A stretch of DNA of 64,000 nt, taken from assembly GCA_020639075.1 (NCBI GenBank), contig JACKHI010000001.1, positions 4,588,001 through 4,652,000 of the forward strand, in the 5' to 3' direction. How positions within the stretch are numbered: the stretch's first letter is position 1; every line of letters begins with the position of its first letter. A program made the translations under genes and the position numbers. Below the pieces are notes generated by a model that made no database searches, had not been told where the DNA came from, and saw only the letters and a program-made list of their open reading frames with translations. Source of the DNA: Phycisphaerales bacterium (GTDB lineage Bacteria > Planctomycetota > Phycisphaerae > UBA1845 > UTPLA1). Of the stretch, positions 28,444-36,748 are shown piece by piece.

Positions 28444-28708
28444 GCGCAGCAGTGCTCCAATACAGTCATTGTTCGTATCGGACGAACCGGGTCGCGATGT
28501 GAGTATGCCTTGGTGTTATTCCTGATGCGTTGAAGGCGTGCGGCAGTTCCTGCGCATTTGCGTTGCGCTGCGAGCAGTTCTTGCGCGATCATTGCGATTT
28601 CAACGATGTTGGCGCGTTGATTCGTGTCGGTGGATGCGATCCGGGCAAGTTGGTCGTGCGGCGACTCCGATATTTCCAAGGGTGCAATTGCGCGCCGAAC
28701 GGGAGTGA

Positions 28709-29560
28709 ATGATGCAGGGCGTCAATTCAGACAGTGTGGGCGGGTTTTCGATTCGATGCACACCTGTGCGATCGCGTCGCGCGATGTCGATTGCAGCCAT
28801 TTCGATCGTCTCAGTCGTCCTCGGCTGCGAGCGTCCCGAGCGCGAGCATTACCAGGCGGCCGATCGCTCGATGCCCGTCGATGTGACGCCGGCGGATCTC
28901 GGCATTCCATCGACGCAGTCGCAGGCGATCGGCGTGAAAGTGCTGTCGGGCGAGGCGTCGCCGGGTCGGTTCCCGGCGGCGATGTGCGTCGTGCGCGTCG
29001 TGGCGCGAACGGATGCGAACGGAAGCAATCGACATCTGCGTATCGCGGATTTCTCGGCGCACCACAAAGTGTTTTGGAATCAGCTCTTCGACGAACAGCC
29101 GGAATTGCGGGAGATCATCTTCCTGACGCCGAGCGGCCTCGATCCGCGGGGCTACGATCGGTCGGCGATCCTGGAGGCGGCGAAGCTCCGCGGCGCGGAG
29201 TTGTGCATCATCTATGCACGAATCGACTCGCGCGAGGCGGATGCTGAGTACATTGGCGCGTTGTGGGACACACGTACGATGAAGCCGCTGCTGGCCATGC
29301 GTTCGGTTGGCGTCCTGCCGGCGGATCTGGCAGTCGAGCTGACGGCGGAGAAAAACCAGGACGAAGCCCCGATGGATCCATCGGTGCGTGAGGCGGATTT
29401 CCGGGCGGAGCAGGAATTCCGCCGCATGGTCCGTGACGCCGTCTGGGATATCGTCGAGAAGGACATGGGGGCCGGCGGCGGCGAGAAAAACCCGTGGAAG
29501 GGGTACGTGCCGCCGCGGGATCGACCATGGCAGGGCCTGCGGGATCTGTGGGGCGGTTGA
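28709..29560 (+). CDS. Predicted lipoprotein of unknown function
   Basis: 283 residues. A hydrophobic segment SIAAISIVSVVLGC with Cys40 is a clear lipobox, reached after a 25-residue N-terminal extension, so the true start may be ATG at MSIAAISI (about 28784) rather than ATG 28709, which has GGGAG before it. The mature part is alpha/beta, with EIIFLTPSGLDPRGYD and a long acidic C-terminus ending KGYVPPRDRPWQGLRDLWGG. No family recognised. It is divergent from the sugar transferase gene across a 265-base gap in which I see no gene. Confidence 0.6.
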   Translation: MMQGVNSDSVGGFSIRCTPVRSRRAMSIAAISIVSVVLGCERPEREHYQAADRSMPVDVTPADLGIPSTQSQAIGVKVLSGEASPGRFPAAMCVVRVVARTDANGSNRHLRIADFSAHHKVFWNQLFDEQPELREIIFLTPSGLDPRGYDRSAILEAAKLRGAELCIIYARIDSREADAEYIGALWDTRTMKPLLAMRSVGVLPADLAVELTAEKNQDEAPMDPSVREADFRAEQEFRRMVRDAVWDIVEKDMGAGGGEKNPWKGYVPPRDRPWQGLRDLWGG

Positions 29561-29578
29561 TGAGTCGTGAGTCCGTAG

Positions 29579-29595
29579 GGTGGGCCGTGCCCACC
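29579..29595. repeat. Dispersed palindrome GGTGGGC-CGT-GCCCACC
   Basis: Same 17-bp palindrome as at 7987-8003 and in each 218-bp repeat at 46.4-46.8 kb. Here it follows the lipoprotein gene and could act as its transcript end. Confidence 0.7.
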
Positions 29596-29660
29596 GTTCG
29601 TCGGGCGGGGCGCGTTAAGCGCTTCTGCATCGGGCGTCGCAACGGCGCCCGGCAATCAGC

Positions 29661-29666
29661 TATGAT
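29661..29666 (+). promoter_or_regulatory. -10 box TATGAT 8 nt before the start codon (leaderless)
   Basis: TATGAT then AGTCGCCC then ATG 29675. No RBS is present. Same geometry as at 19972 and 30145. Confidence 0.5.
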
Positions 29667-29674
29667 AGTCGCCC

Positions 29675-30088
29675 ATGTGGTGGCTCAGGCTGGACGAAAT
29701 GAAGCACTATCCGACGGAGAACGACCGGCGTGATGTCGTCCGGCGATGGGAGGCGACGAGAGCGCTGCCGTCGAAGGGCCTCATGATCTTCCTGGCGTTG
29801 TTTATCATCGGACCGGCATTGGCCGTGCCGATGGACTACCTAGTCAGCGTGCTCGGGCTCTGGAGCGTCGGCGTTTTCCTTGTCTTCCTGGTTGTTGTCG
29901 GGTTCGCGATGCGCGCATGGTACTCCGAGCTTCGGAGCAAGCGATTCCGCGAGTTTGTTCGGAACGACTTGTTATCGATGCGGATCTGCTGGCAGTGCGG
30001 CTACGATCTGACGGGCAACGAGACGGGAATCTGCAGCGAGTGCGGATTGAAAGGCGTTAACGTCGTCGATTCGGCTCGCGCGGCGTAG
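29675..30088 (+). CDS. Small membrane protein with C-terminal zinc ribbon
   Basis: 137 residues. Two hydrophobic helices (about 36-55 and 60-80) are followed by a basic segment and a CxxCG...CxECG zinc ribbon with Cys105, Cys108, Cys120 and Cys123. The protein at 9686-10537 has the same ribbon at its N-terminus. Function unknown; these ribbons are common on planctomycete membrane proteins (from general knowledge). It lies 70 nt before murJ on the same strand but both genes have their own -10 boxes. Confidence 0.6.
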   Translation: MWWLRLDEMKHYPTENDRRDVVRRWEATRALPSKGLMIFLALFIIGPALAVPMDYLVSVLGLWSVGVFLVFLVVVGFAMRAWYSELRSKRFREFVRNDLLSMRICWQCGYDLTGNETGICSECGLKGVNVVDSARAA

Positions 30089-30144
30089 TCCGATTGATAA
30101 CGCGATCCGTCGCGCACGCCATTCGCCTCCGGCGCAACAGACGT

Positions 30145-30150
30145 TATAGT
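30145..30150 (+). promoter_or_regulatory. -10 box TATAGT 8 nt before murJ start (leaderless)
   Basis: TATAGT, then CCCCGCCC, then ATG 30159; no RBS. Spacing is identical to that of the preceding gene. Confidence 0.55.
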
Positions 30151-30158
30151 CCCCGCCC

Positions 30159-31796
30159 ATGTCGTCGCAACATTCGCGGTTCGTGGGATCCGCCCGCATC
30201 CTGGCCATCTGTACGCTCTGCTCGCGCATAACGGGTCTCGTGCGGGACATGGTCATGAACCATGTCTTCGGGCAAGGCTGGGTCCAGGACGCATTCAACT
30301 ACGGATTCATCATTCCCAATCTTTTCCGGCGACTCTTCGGTGAAGGGGCCCTGTCCGCAGTCTTCATCCCCGTCTTCACGCGCGTGCTCGATCAGGAGGG
30401 TAAGCCCGCGGCGTGGTTGCTGCTCGGGCGGATCACAGGCCTGATGGCGTTGGTGCTGAGCATTGTTGTGCTGCTGCTCGAGATTGTCGCATTCGCCGTC
30501 GCTGCGTTCTCGACCAGCGTCAGCCATCTGCATCTCGGGCTGACGGCCGTCATGGCGCCGTTCATGATGGGCGTCTGCATCGTCGCGCTGTTCTCGAGCA
30601 TCTTGAACTGCGTGCATCATTTCACTGTGCCTGCGCTGTTGCCGATTGTGCTGAACGGCATGACTGTGATCGGGGCCCTTGTCGTCGGACCGATGCTGGG
30701 CGATACGCTCGAAAAGCAGGTTTACGGCGTCGGTTATTGCGTGCTCGCGGCGAGCGTCATCCAGCTGTTCATGATTCTGCCGGTGCTTAAGCGCCACGGC
30801 GTTGTGTTCAAGCTGTCTTTGGATCGCTCGCATCCGGACGTACGGAAAATCCTCGGGATGTTCATTCCCGTTGTGCTCGGACAGGGCGTCCTGCTGTTCA
30901 ACGCCTTCTTCGATACGCAGATCTGTACATCGCTGACGCAGGCGCCGAACGGGCCCGCGTCCTTTACGATGTTCGGAAGCCAGATCGCCTATCCGCTGCA
31001 GAGCGGCGCGTTGTCGGCAATGAACAACGCGGCCCGGCTGTACCAGTTTCCTCTCGGAGTTCTCGCTATCTCACTTGCGACAGCCGCATTCCCAATGTTC
31101 AGCCTCTTTGCCGCCCGCAAGGACTTCGACGGGCTTCGTCGGTCAGTGGCCCACGCGTTGCGGCTGGCGATCTTCGTCGGGGCACCGTCGGGTTTGATGC
31201 TGATGATCCTCGGCAAGCCGATCGTCTCGCTGCTGTTCGAACATGGGCGCTTCGGGCCGGCTGAGACGGAGCGGGCGTCAGCGATCCTGATCTGGTACGG
31301 ACTTGGAATGACTGCCTACTGCTGCCAGCACATCCTGTTACGGGGCTTCTACAGTCTTGGCGATGTCATTACTCCGATGAAGGTCAGTTGCGTCCTCGTC
31401 GTCGTGAATCTGATCACGACGCTGTCGTTGATCTGGTTCGTGAAAGAACGCGTCTTCGGAATCAGCACGGCCCTGACGTCATTCCTGCACGTGTGTGCGA
31501 CCGTTTACCTCCTGCGAGCGAGGCTTGGGGGACGGATGGGTGCCCGTGTCATTGGGGCATCTGCCATTCGTACGGCAATTGCGACGGCGGCCGCCGGGAC
31601 CTGTGCCTGGTTTGCTTACTCCAGGCTGGAAGGGCAGGCCTTCGGCGATTTGGCGAGGACGCTTCGCGAAGCGATCCTTGTATTCGTGCCGCTGGGAATT
31701 GCCGTGGCGGCGTTCTTTGGCGTCGGCATCGCATTGCGGATGGAGGAGTTCGGTTGGCTCTTCAGACGTGCCGAGACGCCGAGTAATGAAGCCTGA
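30159..31796 (+). CDS. murJ: Lipid II flippase MurJ
   Basis: 545 residues with about 14 membrane helices (MVF/MurJ family). The N-terminal segment ILAICTLCSRITGLVRDMVM, followed by FGQGWVQDAFNYGFIIPNLFRRLFGEGALSAVFIP in spaced parts, is the MurJ hallmark with the central-cavity arginines. It flips undecaprenyl-linked peptidoglycan precursor across the cytoplasmic membrane, consistent with a peptidoglycan cell wall. The gene has no adjacent mur genes. A sigma-54-type promoter begins about 100 nt after its stop. Confidence 0.93.
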   Translation: MSSQHSRFVGSARILAICTLCSRITGLVRDMVMNHVFGQGWVQDAFNYGFIIPNLFRRLFGEGALSAVFIPVFTRVLDQEGKPAAWLLLGRITGLMALVLSIVVLLLEIVAFAVAAFSTSVSHLHLGLTAVMAPFMMGVCIVALFSSILNCVHHFTVPALLPIVLNGMTVIGALVVGPMLGDTLEKQVYGVGYCVLAASVIQLFMILPVLKRHGVVFKLSLDRSHPDVRKILGMFIPVVLGQGVLLFNAFFDTQICTSLTQAPNGPASFTMFGSQIAYPLQSGALSAMNNAARLYQFPLGVLAISLATAAFPMFSLFAARKDFDGLRRSVAHALRLAIFVGAPSGLMLMILGKPIVSLLFEHGRFGPAETERASAILIWYGLGMTAYCCQHILLRGFYSLGDVITPMKVSCVLVVVNLITTLSLIWFVKERVFGISTALTSFLHVCATVYLLRARLGGRMGARVIGASAIRTAIATAAAGTCAWFAYSRLEGQAFGDLARTLREAILVFVPLGIAVAAFFGVGIALRMEEFGWLFRRAETPSNEA

Positions 31797-31898
31797 CTCA
31801 CTGTTGAAATTCGCACAGCGTCGCGTGTATCTCCGCACAACTTCGTGGCCGCGATTCTGATCCGACCCCGTTCGGGCGTCGCCACGTCCATCCGGCGT

Positions 31899-31915
31899 CT
31901 GGCACGGCAATTGCA
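31899..31915 (+). promoter_or_regulatory. Sigma-54 (-24/-12) promoter
   Basis: CTGGCACG-GCAA-TTGCA matches the RpoN consensus YTGGCACG-N4-TTGCW in every position. GG is at 31901-31902 and GC at 31913-31914, with 10 nt between them. Transcription should start near 31926, running away from murJ. No enhancer site was identified. Confidence 0.7.
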
Positions 31916-31995
31916 ATACTCTATCCGTGTGAGCGATCGTCCCATGCGTGGATGGTACAGACATTCATGACGGGCGGCGTTCGCTGAAAGGACCA

Positions 31996-32073
31996 ATGGA
32001 TCAGCCCTCGTCCGACGCGGAACGCGCATGGAGGCGCGACGCGTCGGCGCTAACAGACTCCTACCTCCCCTAA
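31996..32073 (+). CDS. Candidate 25-residue small ORF behind a sigma-54 promoter
   Basis: ATG 31996 is preceded by AAAGGA 4 nt upstream and runs 25 codons to TAA 32071 (begins MDQPSSDAERAW). It sits inside the short interval between the -24/-12 promoter and the hairpin terminator at 32086. The peptide is hydrophilic with no recognised motif. The transcript may instead be a regulatory RNA of about 200 nt. Coding status is an inference. Confidence 0.3.
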   Translation: MDQPSSDAERAWRRDASALTDSYLP

Positions 32074-32085
32074 TCCCTACTTCCC

Positions 32086-32131
32086 GTGCCTGCCCGGCGG
32101 ACGCCAGTCCCTCGGGCAGGCACACTCTTTT
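32086..32131 (+). terminator. Hairpin terminator
   Basis: Perfect 11-bp stem GTGCCTGCCCG (32086-32096) with CGGGCAGGCAC (32113-32123), then ACTCTTTTTCC. The U tract is short. It lies between the sigma-54 promoter and trmB. Confidence 0.6.
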
Positions 32132-32222
32132 TCCGGCGATTTGAATCCGCAGGCCCCGGGCAATTCCGGGAGCCGGTATGTGCGGCGTCGCGCCCGATTC
32201 ATGACCAGCCCACCGAATCCTG

Positions 32223-32228
32223 TATAAT
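32223..32228 (+). promoter_or_regulatory. -10 box TATAAT 7 nt before trmB start (leaderless)
   Basis: TATAAT, then CCGCACC, then GTG 32236. No RBS; the initiation codon would be about the first transcribed triplet. Confidence 0.55.
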
Positions 32229-32235
32229 CCGCACC

Positions 32236-32856
32236 GTGACCGCATTGGACGCCATCACAGTCGACGTGGAGTCGCTAACGCAGCCGACAGACCTGCGCGG
32301 GCTATTTTCACAGCCCGGGCCGATCGAGCTGGAGATCGGGTGCGGCAAGGGCACTTTCCTGTTGCGGCAGGCAAAGGCCCATCCGGATCGGAACTTCCTG
32401 GGTATTGAGTGGGCGAACAAGATTTACCTGTACGCCGCGGACCGGATGGCCCGCTGGGGGCTGAAAAACGTCCGCGTGATGCGGGCGGATGCAAAGCACT
32501 TCGTGATCCATCGGCTCGAGGCCGACAGCCTGGACGCGCTCCACATTTACCATCCCGATCCATGGCCGAAGAAGCGGCACCATCGCCGTCGGCTGATTCA
32601 GCCGGATTTCATCGCGGCGGCGATTCGGGCGCTGAAGCCTGGTGCCCGCCTGGCGATCCAGACGGATCATGCCGAGTATTTCGAGCAGATTCGCGAAGTG
32701 ACAGGCTCGTTCCCCCAGTTGCAGAAAACGGACTGGGCGGATGAGAACTACGGGATCGTGGGCGAGGACATCAAAACGAACTTTGAAATTAAGTACGAGC
32801 GCGAGGGGCGGGACTTCCACCGACTTGCGTTTCGATGCGAAAAAAGGGCGGATTGA
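32236..32856 (+). CDS. trmB: tRNA (guanine-N7-)-methyltransferase
   Basis: 206 residues. It makes m7G46 in tRNA with S-adenosylmethionine. SAM-binding IELEIGCGKGTFLLRQA, LGIEW, and the family motif HPDPWPKKRHHRRRL followed by QTDHAEYFE are present. GTG 32236 is chosen because the upstream in-frame ATG (32086) lies inside a terminator hairpin and the -10 box stands just before the GTG. yidD follows after 63 nt. Confidence 0.93.
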   Translation: MTALDAITVDVESLTQPTDLRGLFSQPGPIELEIGCGKGTFLLRQAKAHPDRNFLGIEWANKIYLYAADRMARWGLKNVRVMRADAKHFVIHRLEADSLDALHIYHPDPWPKKRHHRRRLIQPDFIAAAIRALKPGARLAIQTDHAEYFEQIREVTGSFPQLQKTDWADENYGIVGEDIKTNFEIKYEREGRDFHRLAFRCEKRAD

Positions 32857-32919
32857 GCTCTCACGGCGCACGTACGCCGACGTTGAGCGCCGGAATCGCA
32901 CCCTAGGCGACGAAAGATC

Positions 32920-33141
32920 ATGCGACGAGTCACGGCCAATTTGGTCATTGCGTTTATACGAATGTACCAATACGCGATCCGTCCATTCCTGATGGGCAAC
33001 TGTCGGTTTGTTCCGTCTTGCAGCGAATTCGGGATCGAGGCTGTGCACCGATACGGGGCGTGGCGAGGCGGTTGGATGGCTCTGCGGCGCATCGGTCGCT
33101 GTCACCCGTTCGGCGGCAGCGGATACGACCCGGTTCCGTAG
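32920..33141 (+). CDS. yidD: Membrane protein insertion efficiency factor YidD
   Basis: 73 residues, full length for the family. The hallmark RMYQYAIRPFLMGNCRF, then PSCSEFGIEAV, and CHPFGGSGYDPVP are all present, with the conserved cysteines. YidD assists insertion of membrane proteins with YidC. It is usually found in the rpmH-rnpA-yidD-yidC cluster; here it follows trmB and none of those genes is adjacent. Confidence 0.93.
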   Translation: MRRVTANLVIAFIRMYQYAIRPFLMGNCRFVPSCSEFGIEAVHRYGAWRGGWMALRRIGRCHPFGGSGYDPVP

Positions 33142-33261
33142 CGCGGCCCTGGGTCACAACGCCTGATGAAAGTGGCGAGGGGATTCTCTCTACTGGTTCA
33201 AAGACGATCGCGAACGCGGCGTAAGCCCGCGGGGCGATGGTGTTCCTGGAAAGCAACAACC

Positions 33262-35016
33262 ATGCATCGAACGATTCTCATTCTGACGGTGATCCTGTGT
33301 CCGGCGTCGATGGCGACAGCGGTCGACATGCCCGATGCGCCGGACTTCAAGCGGACAGTCAATTACGTATCGTGGTACAAGGGCGAACTGCCCGACGTCT
33401 CCAGCGACGAAAACGCGTACGTTGCCTACACGAAGTTCATGCCGAACATCGATGGATCGAGCGTCACGGATGCGGACTGGCCGCACTTTTTCGGCATGCT
33501 CACTATGACGGCTCAGGATCGCGCGGCGGCAGGGATGTCGCCTGTCGGCGAAGAGGGAGCGTGGCCTCCGGGACCCGGACCCTGGCGGCCGAAATTCCAT
33601 GACGGCTGGAACGCGTCGTACGACAAGTCGAAAGACGTGCTCAAACAGTATCGCGAGGCCGCAAAGTGCGAGGCGCTCGTCGCGCCCGTGAAACTGTCGG
33701 GTGACGACAAAGGCGGACGACTCGTGTCGCTTCGCTATCCGTACATTCAATATCAGCGGGAATGTGCCCTTGGGCTGTTTGAGGGGGCGTGGCAACTCGC
33801 GGACGGCAAACTGTCGATCAATCGAATGCGCTCCGCAGTCGAGACGAATCTGCGAACGGCGGTCCAGATGCGCGGTTGCCTCAGCATCGAGGAACAGGCT
33901 GCGTCGAATGCAATCCGCCTGGAAACCTACCGCAATATCCGCTGGGCGTTCGCGCTCGGCGTGTTGAACGAAACCAACGCGGGGAAAGTCGCCAAGCTGC
34001 TGCGGAAGATCGACGGTGAGAACGTCGATTGCTCACCGGCCATTGCGGGGGAGTGCGCGAAATGGCTCGACGGCCTGCAATACATCTTCAGCCCGTTCAG
34101 CGGCGGCAAAGGGACGTTCAACGGAAATCGCTATCGAGAGATCACGGGCCAGTCGATGGGCGGCGGCAATCGCTTCGGCATTGGCGCCCGGCTGGAGACG
34201 GACCCCGAAGGATCCGGCAACGCGATTCGCGAGGGCTTTGAAGAGATCGCACGCAAGTTCCTGGGCCGCTATTCAATGGAGAAGGCGGGCGAGATTCGCC
34301 AGGCCTTCGATCGAGCGGCCGGCGCGACGAACGTCAACAAAGGGCTGCTCATGGGCGGCGGCTACGGTGTGTCGGGGCTCTACGATAGCGCCGGGCGCGC
34401 CGAATGTGAACGTCGCGGCGCCATCCTCCTCGCCGAATTGTTCGCCTACAAGGGCAAGCACAACAAATGGCCGAACACGCTGAAAGACCTCGGTGATAAG
34501 GCGTTGTCCGGCGTGGGGGAGGACAGCTACAGCGGCGATTCGTTCGTGTACCTGCTGCTCGGCGAGGAGCCGTTCCTCTACAGCGTGGGGCCCAACGGCG
34601 CCGACGACGGCGGCGCGTCCAGCAACTCGGGATTGGACGACGTGATGATCTGGCCGATTCCCGATTCGAAGCTATGGATTGCGGCGTGCGCGCTGAATGC
34701 GATGCCCGAGTCCGAGCTGACGAAACTGAGCGACATCAAGGCCGGACTGAAAGACAAGGTCGTCGTCATCGAGGCTGAAGTCAAAGGCAGTGCCAATGAG
34801 ATCAGCAAAGACCACGGCCGCATCCATCGAATCAACCTGAAGGGCCAGGGGACGTCGCAGGAGATGATCTACTACGAATCTCTGCAACAGGAACTGAAGC
34901 CGCATCAGCAGTTCGAAGATGGCCGGACCTTCCGGCTCCGAGTCAAAGTCGGCGACCTCGACGGTGCGATCAAGCTCTTCCTCGAGAGGCCTGAAGACAT
35001 CGCGCCCGCGTTCTGA
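33262..35016 (+). CDS. Secreted protein of unknown function with pseudopilin-like C-terminal segment
   Basis: 584 residues. A signal peptide (RTILILTVILCPASMATA) starts at ATG 33262; the frame is open upstream but unlikely to be coding. The body is helical with Gly-rich loops. Around residues 380-460 the order ...ECERRGAILLAELFAYKG, HNKWPNTLKDLG, DSYSGDSFVYLLLG, YSVGPNGADDGG resembles the C-terminal substrate-type segment seen in many planctomycete pilin-like and Sec-exported proteins. The last ~100 residues are a beta-rich domain. No enzyme motif. It is a stand-alone gene between yidD and pheS. Confidence 0.6.
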   Translation: MHRTILILTVILCPASMATAVDMPDAPDFKRTVNYVSWYKGELPDVSSDENAYVAYTKFMPNIDGSSVTDADWPHFFGMLTMTAQDRAAAGMSPVGEEGAWPPGPGPWRPKFHDGWNASYDKSKDVLKQYREAAKCEALVAPVKLSGDDKGGRLVSLRYPYIQYQRECALGLFEGAWQLADGKLSINRMRSAVETNLRTAVQMRGCLSIEEQAASNAIRLETYRNIRWAFALGVLNETNAGKVAKLLRKIDGENVDCSPAIAGECAKWLDGLQYIFSPFSGGKGTFNGNRYREITGQSMGGGNRFGIGARLETDPEGSGNAIREGFEEIARKFLGRYSMEKAGEIRQAFDRAAGATNVNKGLLMGGGYGVSGLYDSAGRAECERRGAILLAELFAYKGKHNKWPNTLKDLGDKALSGVGEDSYSGDSFVYLLLGEEPFLYSVGPNGADDGGASSNSGLDDVMIWPIPDSKLWIAACALNAMPESELTKLSDIKAGLKDKVVVIEAEVKGSANEISKDHGRIHRINLKGQGTSQEMIYYESLQQELKPHQQFEDGRTFRLRVKVGDLDGAIKLFLERPEDIAPAF

Positions 35017-35022
35017 TTGGAT

Positions 35023-35044
35023 GGCCCACCCTCTCCGAGGGTGG
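35023..35044. repeat. Palindrome between two genes (CCACCCTC/GAGGGTGG)
   Basis: Eight-base-pair stem with a 3-nt loop (CCACCCTC-TCC-GAGGGTGG) just after the stop of the secreted protein. It resembles the GGTGGGC palindromes elsewhere and has no U tract. Confidence 0.45.
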
Positions 35045-35184
35045 GGGCGCGACGATACAGGCGGGGCAGTACGCGAGACGGACCGTGGCCCAGCCCATGG
35101 CCCGGGCCGCAATCGCTTGTGAGACGACGGTTTTCCCAATACAACGTCGGTTTTGAACGATGACCCGCGAGCACGAAACGCGCC

Positions 35185-36243
35185 ATGAATCTCGAAGCAC
35201 TTGAACAACTCCTCCAGGACACGAAGGCCAACGCCGAGCAGGCGATCGCCGCCGCCGATTCGATCGACGCCCTGCGCTCCGCCGAGTCGAAAGTGCTCAA
35301 AGGCCCCCTCGCCGACGCCCTGAAGAATATCAAGCAGTTCGACGCCGCCGATCGCGGTCGCGCCGGTCAATCCATCAACGCTGCGAAGAAAGATGTGCAG
35401 ATGCTCTTCGCAGACGCGCAGACGAAGCTGATGTCGGCCGACGTCGCGAGCGAGCGGAAAAAGTCGGCCGATTTTGATCCGACGTTGCCGCCCCCGCTGA
35501 AGCGCCGCGGCGCGTTCCATCCCGTCACGGCCGTACAGCGCGAAGTCGAACGGCTATTCCGCGGTCTCGGTTTTGCCGTCGTCGGCGGCCCCGAGATGGA
35601 GACGGAGTTCTACAACTTCGAGGCCCTGAACATCCCCGAGATGCATCCGGCCCGCGATTCCCAGGATACGTTCTGGCTGACGAACGGCTGGCTGCTGCGC
35701 ACGCACACGAGCCCGTGCCAGGTGCGCGCGATGCAGCGCTTCGGACCGCCGATGCGCGTGATCGCGCCGGGCCGATGCTTCCGCTACGAGGCGATCGATG
35801 CGTCGCACGAGAATACGTTCTTCCAGTTGGAAGGGCTGCTGATCGACAAGGATATTTCCATCGCGCACCTGATCGCGTTCATGAAGCTGCTGCTTCGGCA
35901 GGTCTTCCAGCGGGATGTCGAAGTTCGATTGCGCCCCGGGTTCTTCCCGTTCGTCGAGCCGGGTTTCGAGCTCGATATGAGCTGCGCGATCTGCGACGGT
36001 AAAGGCTGCCCGACGTGCAAGCGCAGCGGCTGGGTGGAGATTCTCCCCTGCGGCATGGTGCATCCGAACGTCCTGCGCCACGGCGGCATCGATCCGCACG
36101 AGTACACGGGCTTCGCCTTCGGACTAGGCCTGACGCGTCTCGCGATGATGAAGTACGGCGTGGGGGATATCCGCATCCTCAACAGCGGCGACCTGCGCGG
36201 CATCGTGCATCCGGATCGGTTGCAGGGCGAGCGGATTGCGTAG
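35185..36243 (+). CDS. pheS: Phenylalanyl-tRNA synthetase alpha chain
   Basis: 352 residues. Class II synthetase alpha subunit: motif 2 GRCFRYEAIDASHENTFFQ and motif 3 GFAFGLGLTRLAMMKYGV are clear. A CxxC...CxxC insertion (CAICDGKGCPTCKRSGW, about residues 265-281) may bind zinc, as in a subset of bacterial PheS. The N-terminal coiled coil that contacts tRNA-Phe is present. pheT is not adjacent; it must be elsewhere. ATG 35185 lacks a good RBS. The IS110-like element starts 150 nt after the stop. Confidence 0.95.
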   Translation: MNLEALEQLLQDTKANAEQAIAAADSIDALRSAESKVLKGPLADALKNIKQFDAADRGRAGQSINAAKKDVQMLFADAQTKLMSADVASERKKSADFDPTLPPPLKRRGAFHPVTAVQREVERLFRGLGFAVVGGPEMETEFYNFEALNIPEMHPARDSQDTFWLTNGWLLRTHTSPCQVRAMQRFGPPMRVIAPGRCFRYEAIDASHENTFFQLEGLLIDKDISIAHLIAFMKLLLRQVFQRDVEVRLRPGFFPFVEPGFELDMSCAICDGKGCPTCKRSGWVEILPCGMVHPNVLRHGGIDPHEYTGFAFGLGLTRLAMMKYGVGDIRILNSGDLRGIVHPDRLQGERIA

Positions 36244-36687
36244 GGACGATTTCTCGAATTGTCCGCTCAGCATTTCATCGCAATCACGACATTCCGAGCC
36301 GCCCCCAGTCCAATCAGAGCCTCACTGTCCCCAGCGTGGCGCCTGTGAACCCACATTTCAATGCGCACCTCGCCGTGAGGACACGGCGGCTTCTATGAGC
36401 GTGTGTTTGTCAAGGGGCGGGATTTTTTGACGGATAATGTTCCAGGCTTCTGATTCGTGCTCACCTTCCGTAGCTTTCGATGCGGCCGGGGCACATGAGA
36501 TTTTGCAGGGGGAGTGGCCCATTCTCTGGAATCGATCTGCCGGCGGTTCTTTCAACCGTTCGACGATCAAGCCGCCACGTTCGGGCTCACTCCAATTCAT
36601 CCCGTCGTTCTTGACCCGTTTCACGCTCCTGTCCGCCGCGACCTTTTCAACGCCAGTCGCCGGCACTTTTTCGTCTTACACCCTCAG

Positions 36688-36748
36688 CATGATTCGACCG
36701 ATCGCGGGGCCTTCACCCAATCGGAGGCCTCGCGACGGTCGGATCATG
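36688..36748 (-). ncRNA. Candidate bridge-RNA hairpin of the IS110-like element
   Basis: An 18-bp near-perfect inverted repeat (CATGATTCGACCGATCGCG at 36688-36706 with CGCGACGGTCGGATCATG at 36731-36748, one bulge and one mismatch) begins at the recombinase stop codon and encloses a second stem GGCCT...AGGCC. More pairing follows at 36544-36558 (CGGTT/AACCG). The position, in the long end downstream of the recombinase, is where IS1111-type bridge RNAs are expected. Ends and target/donor loops are not determined. Confidence 0.45.
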
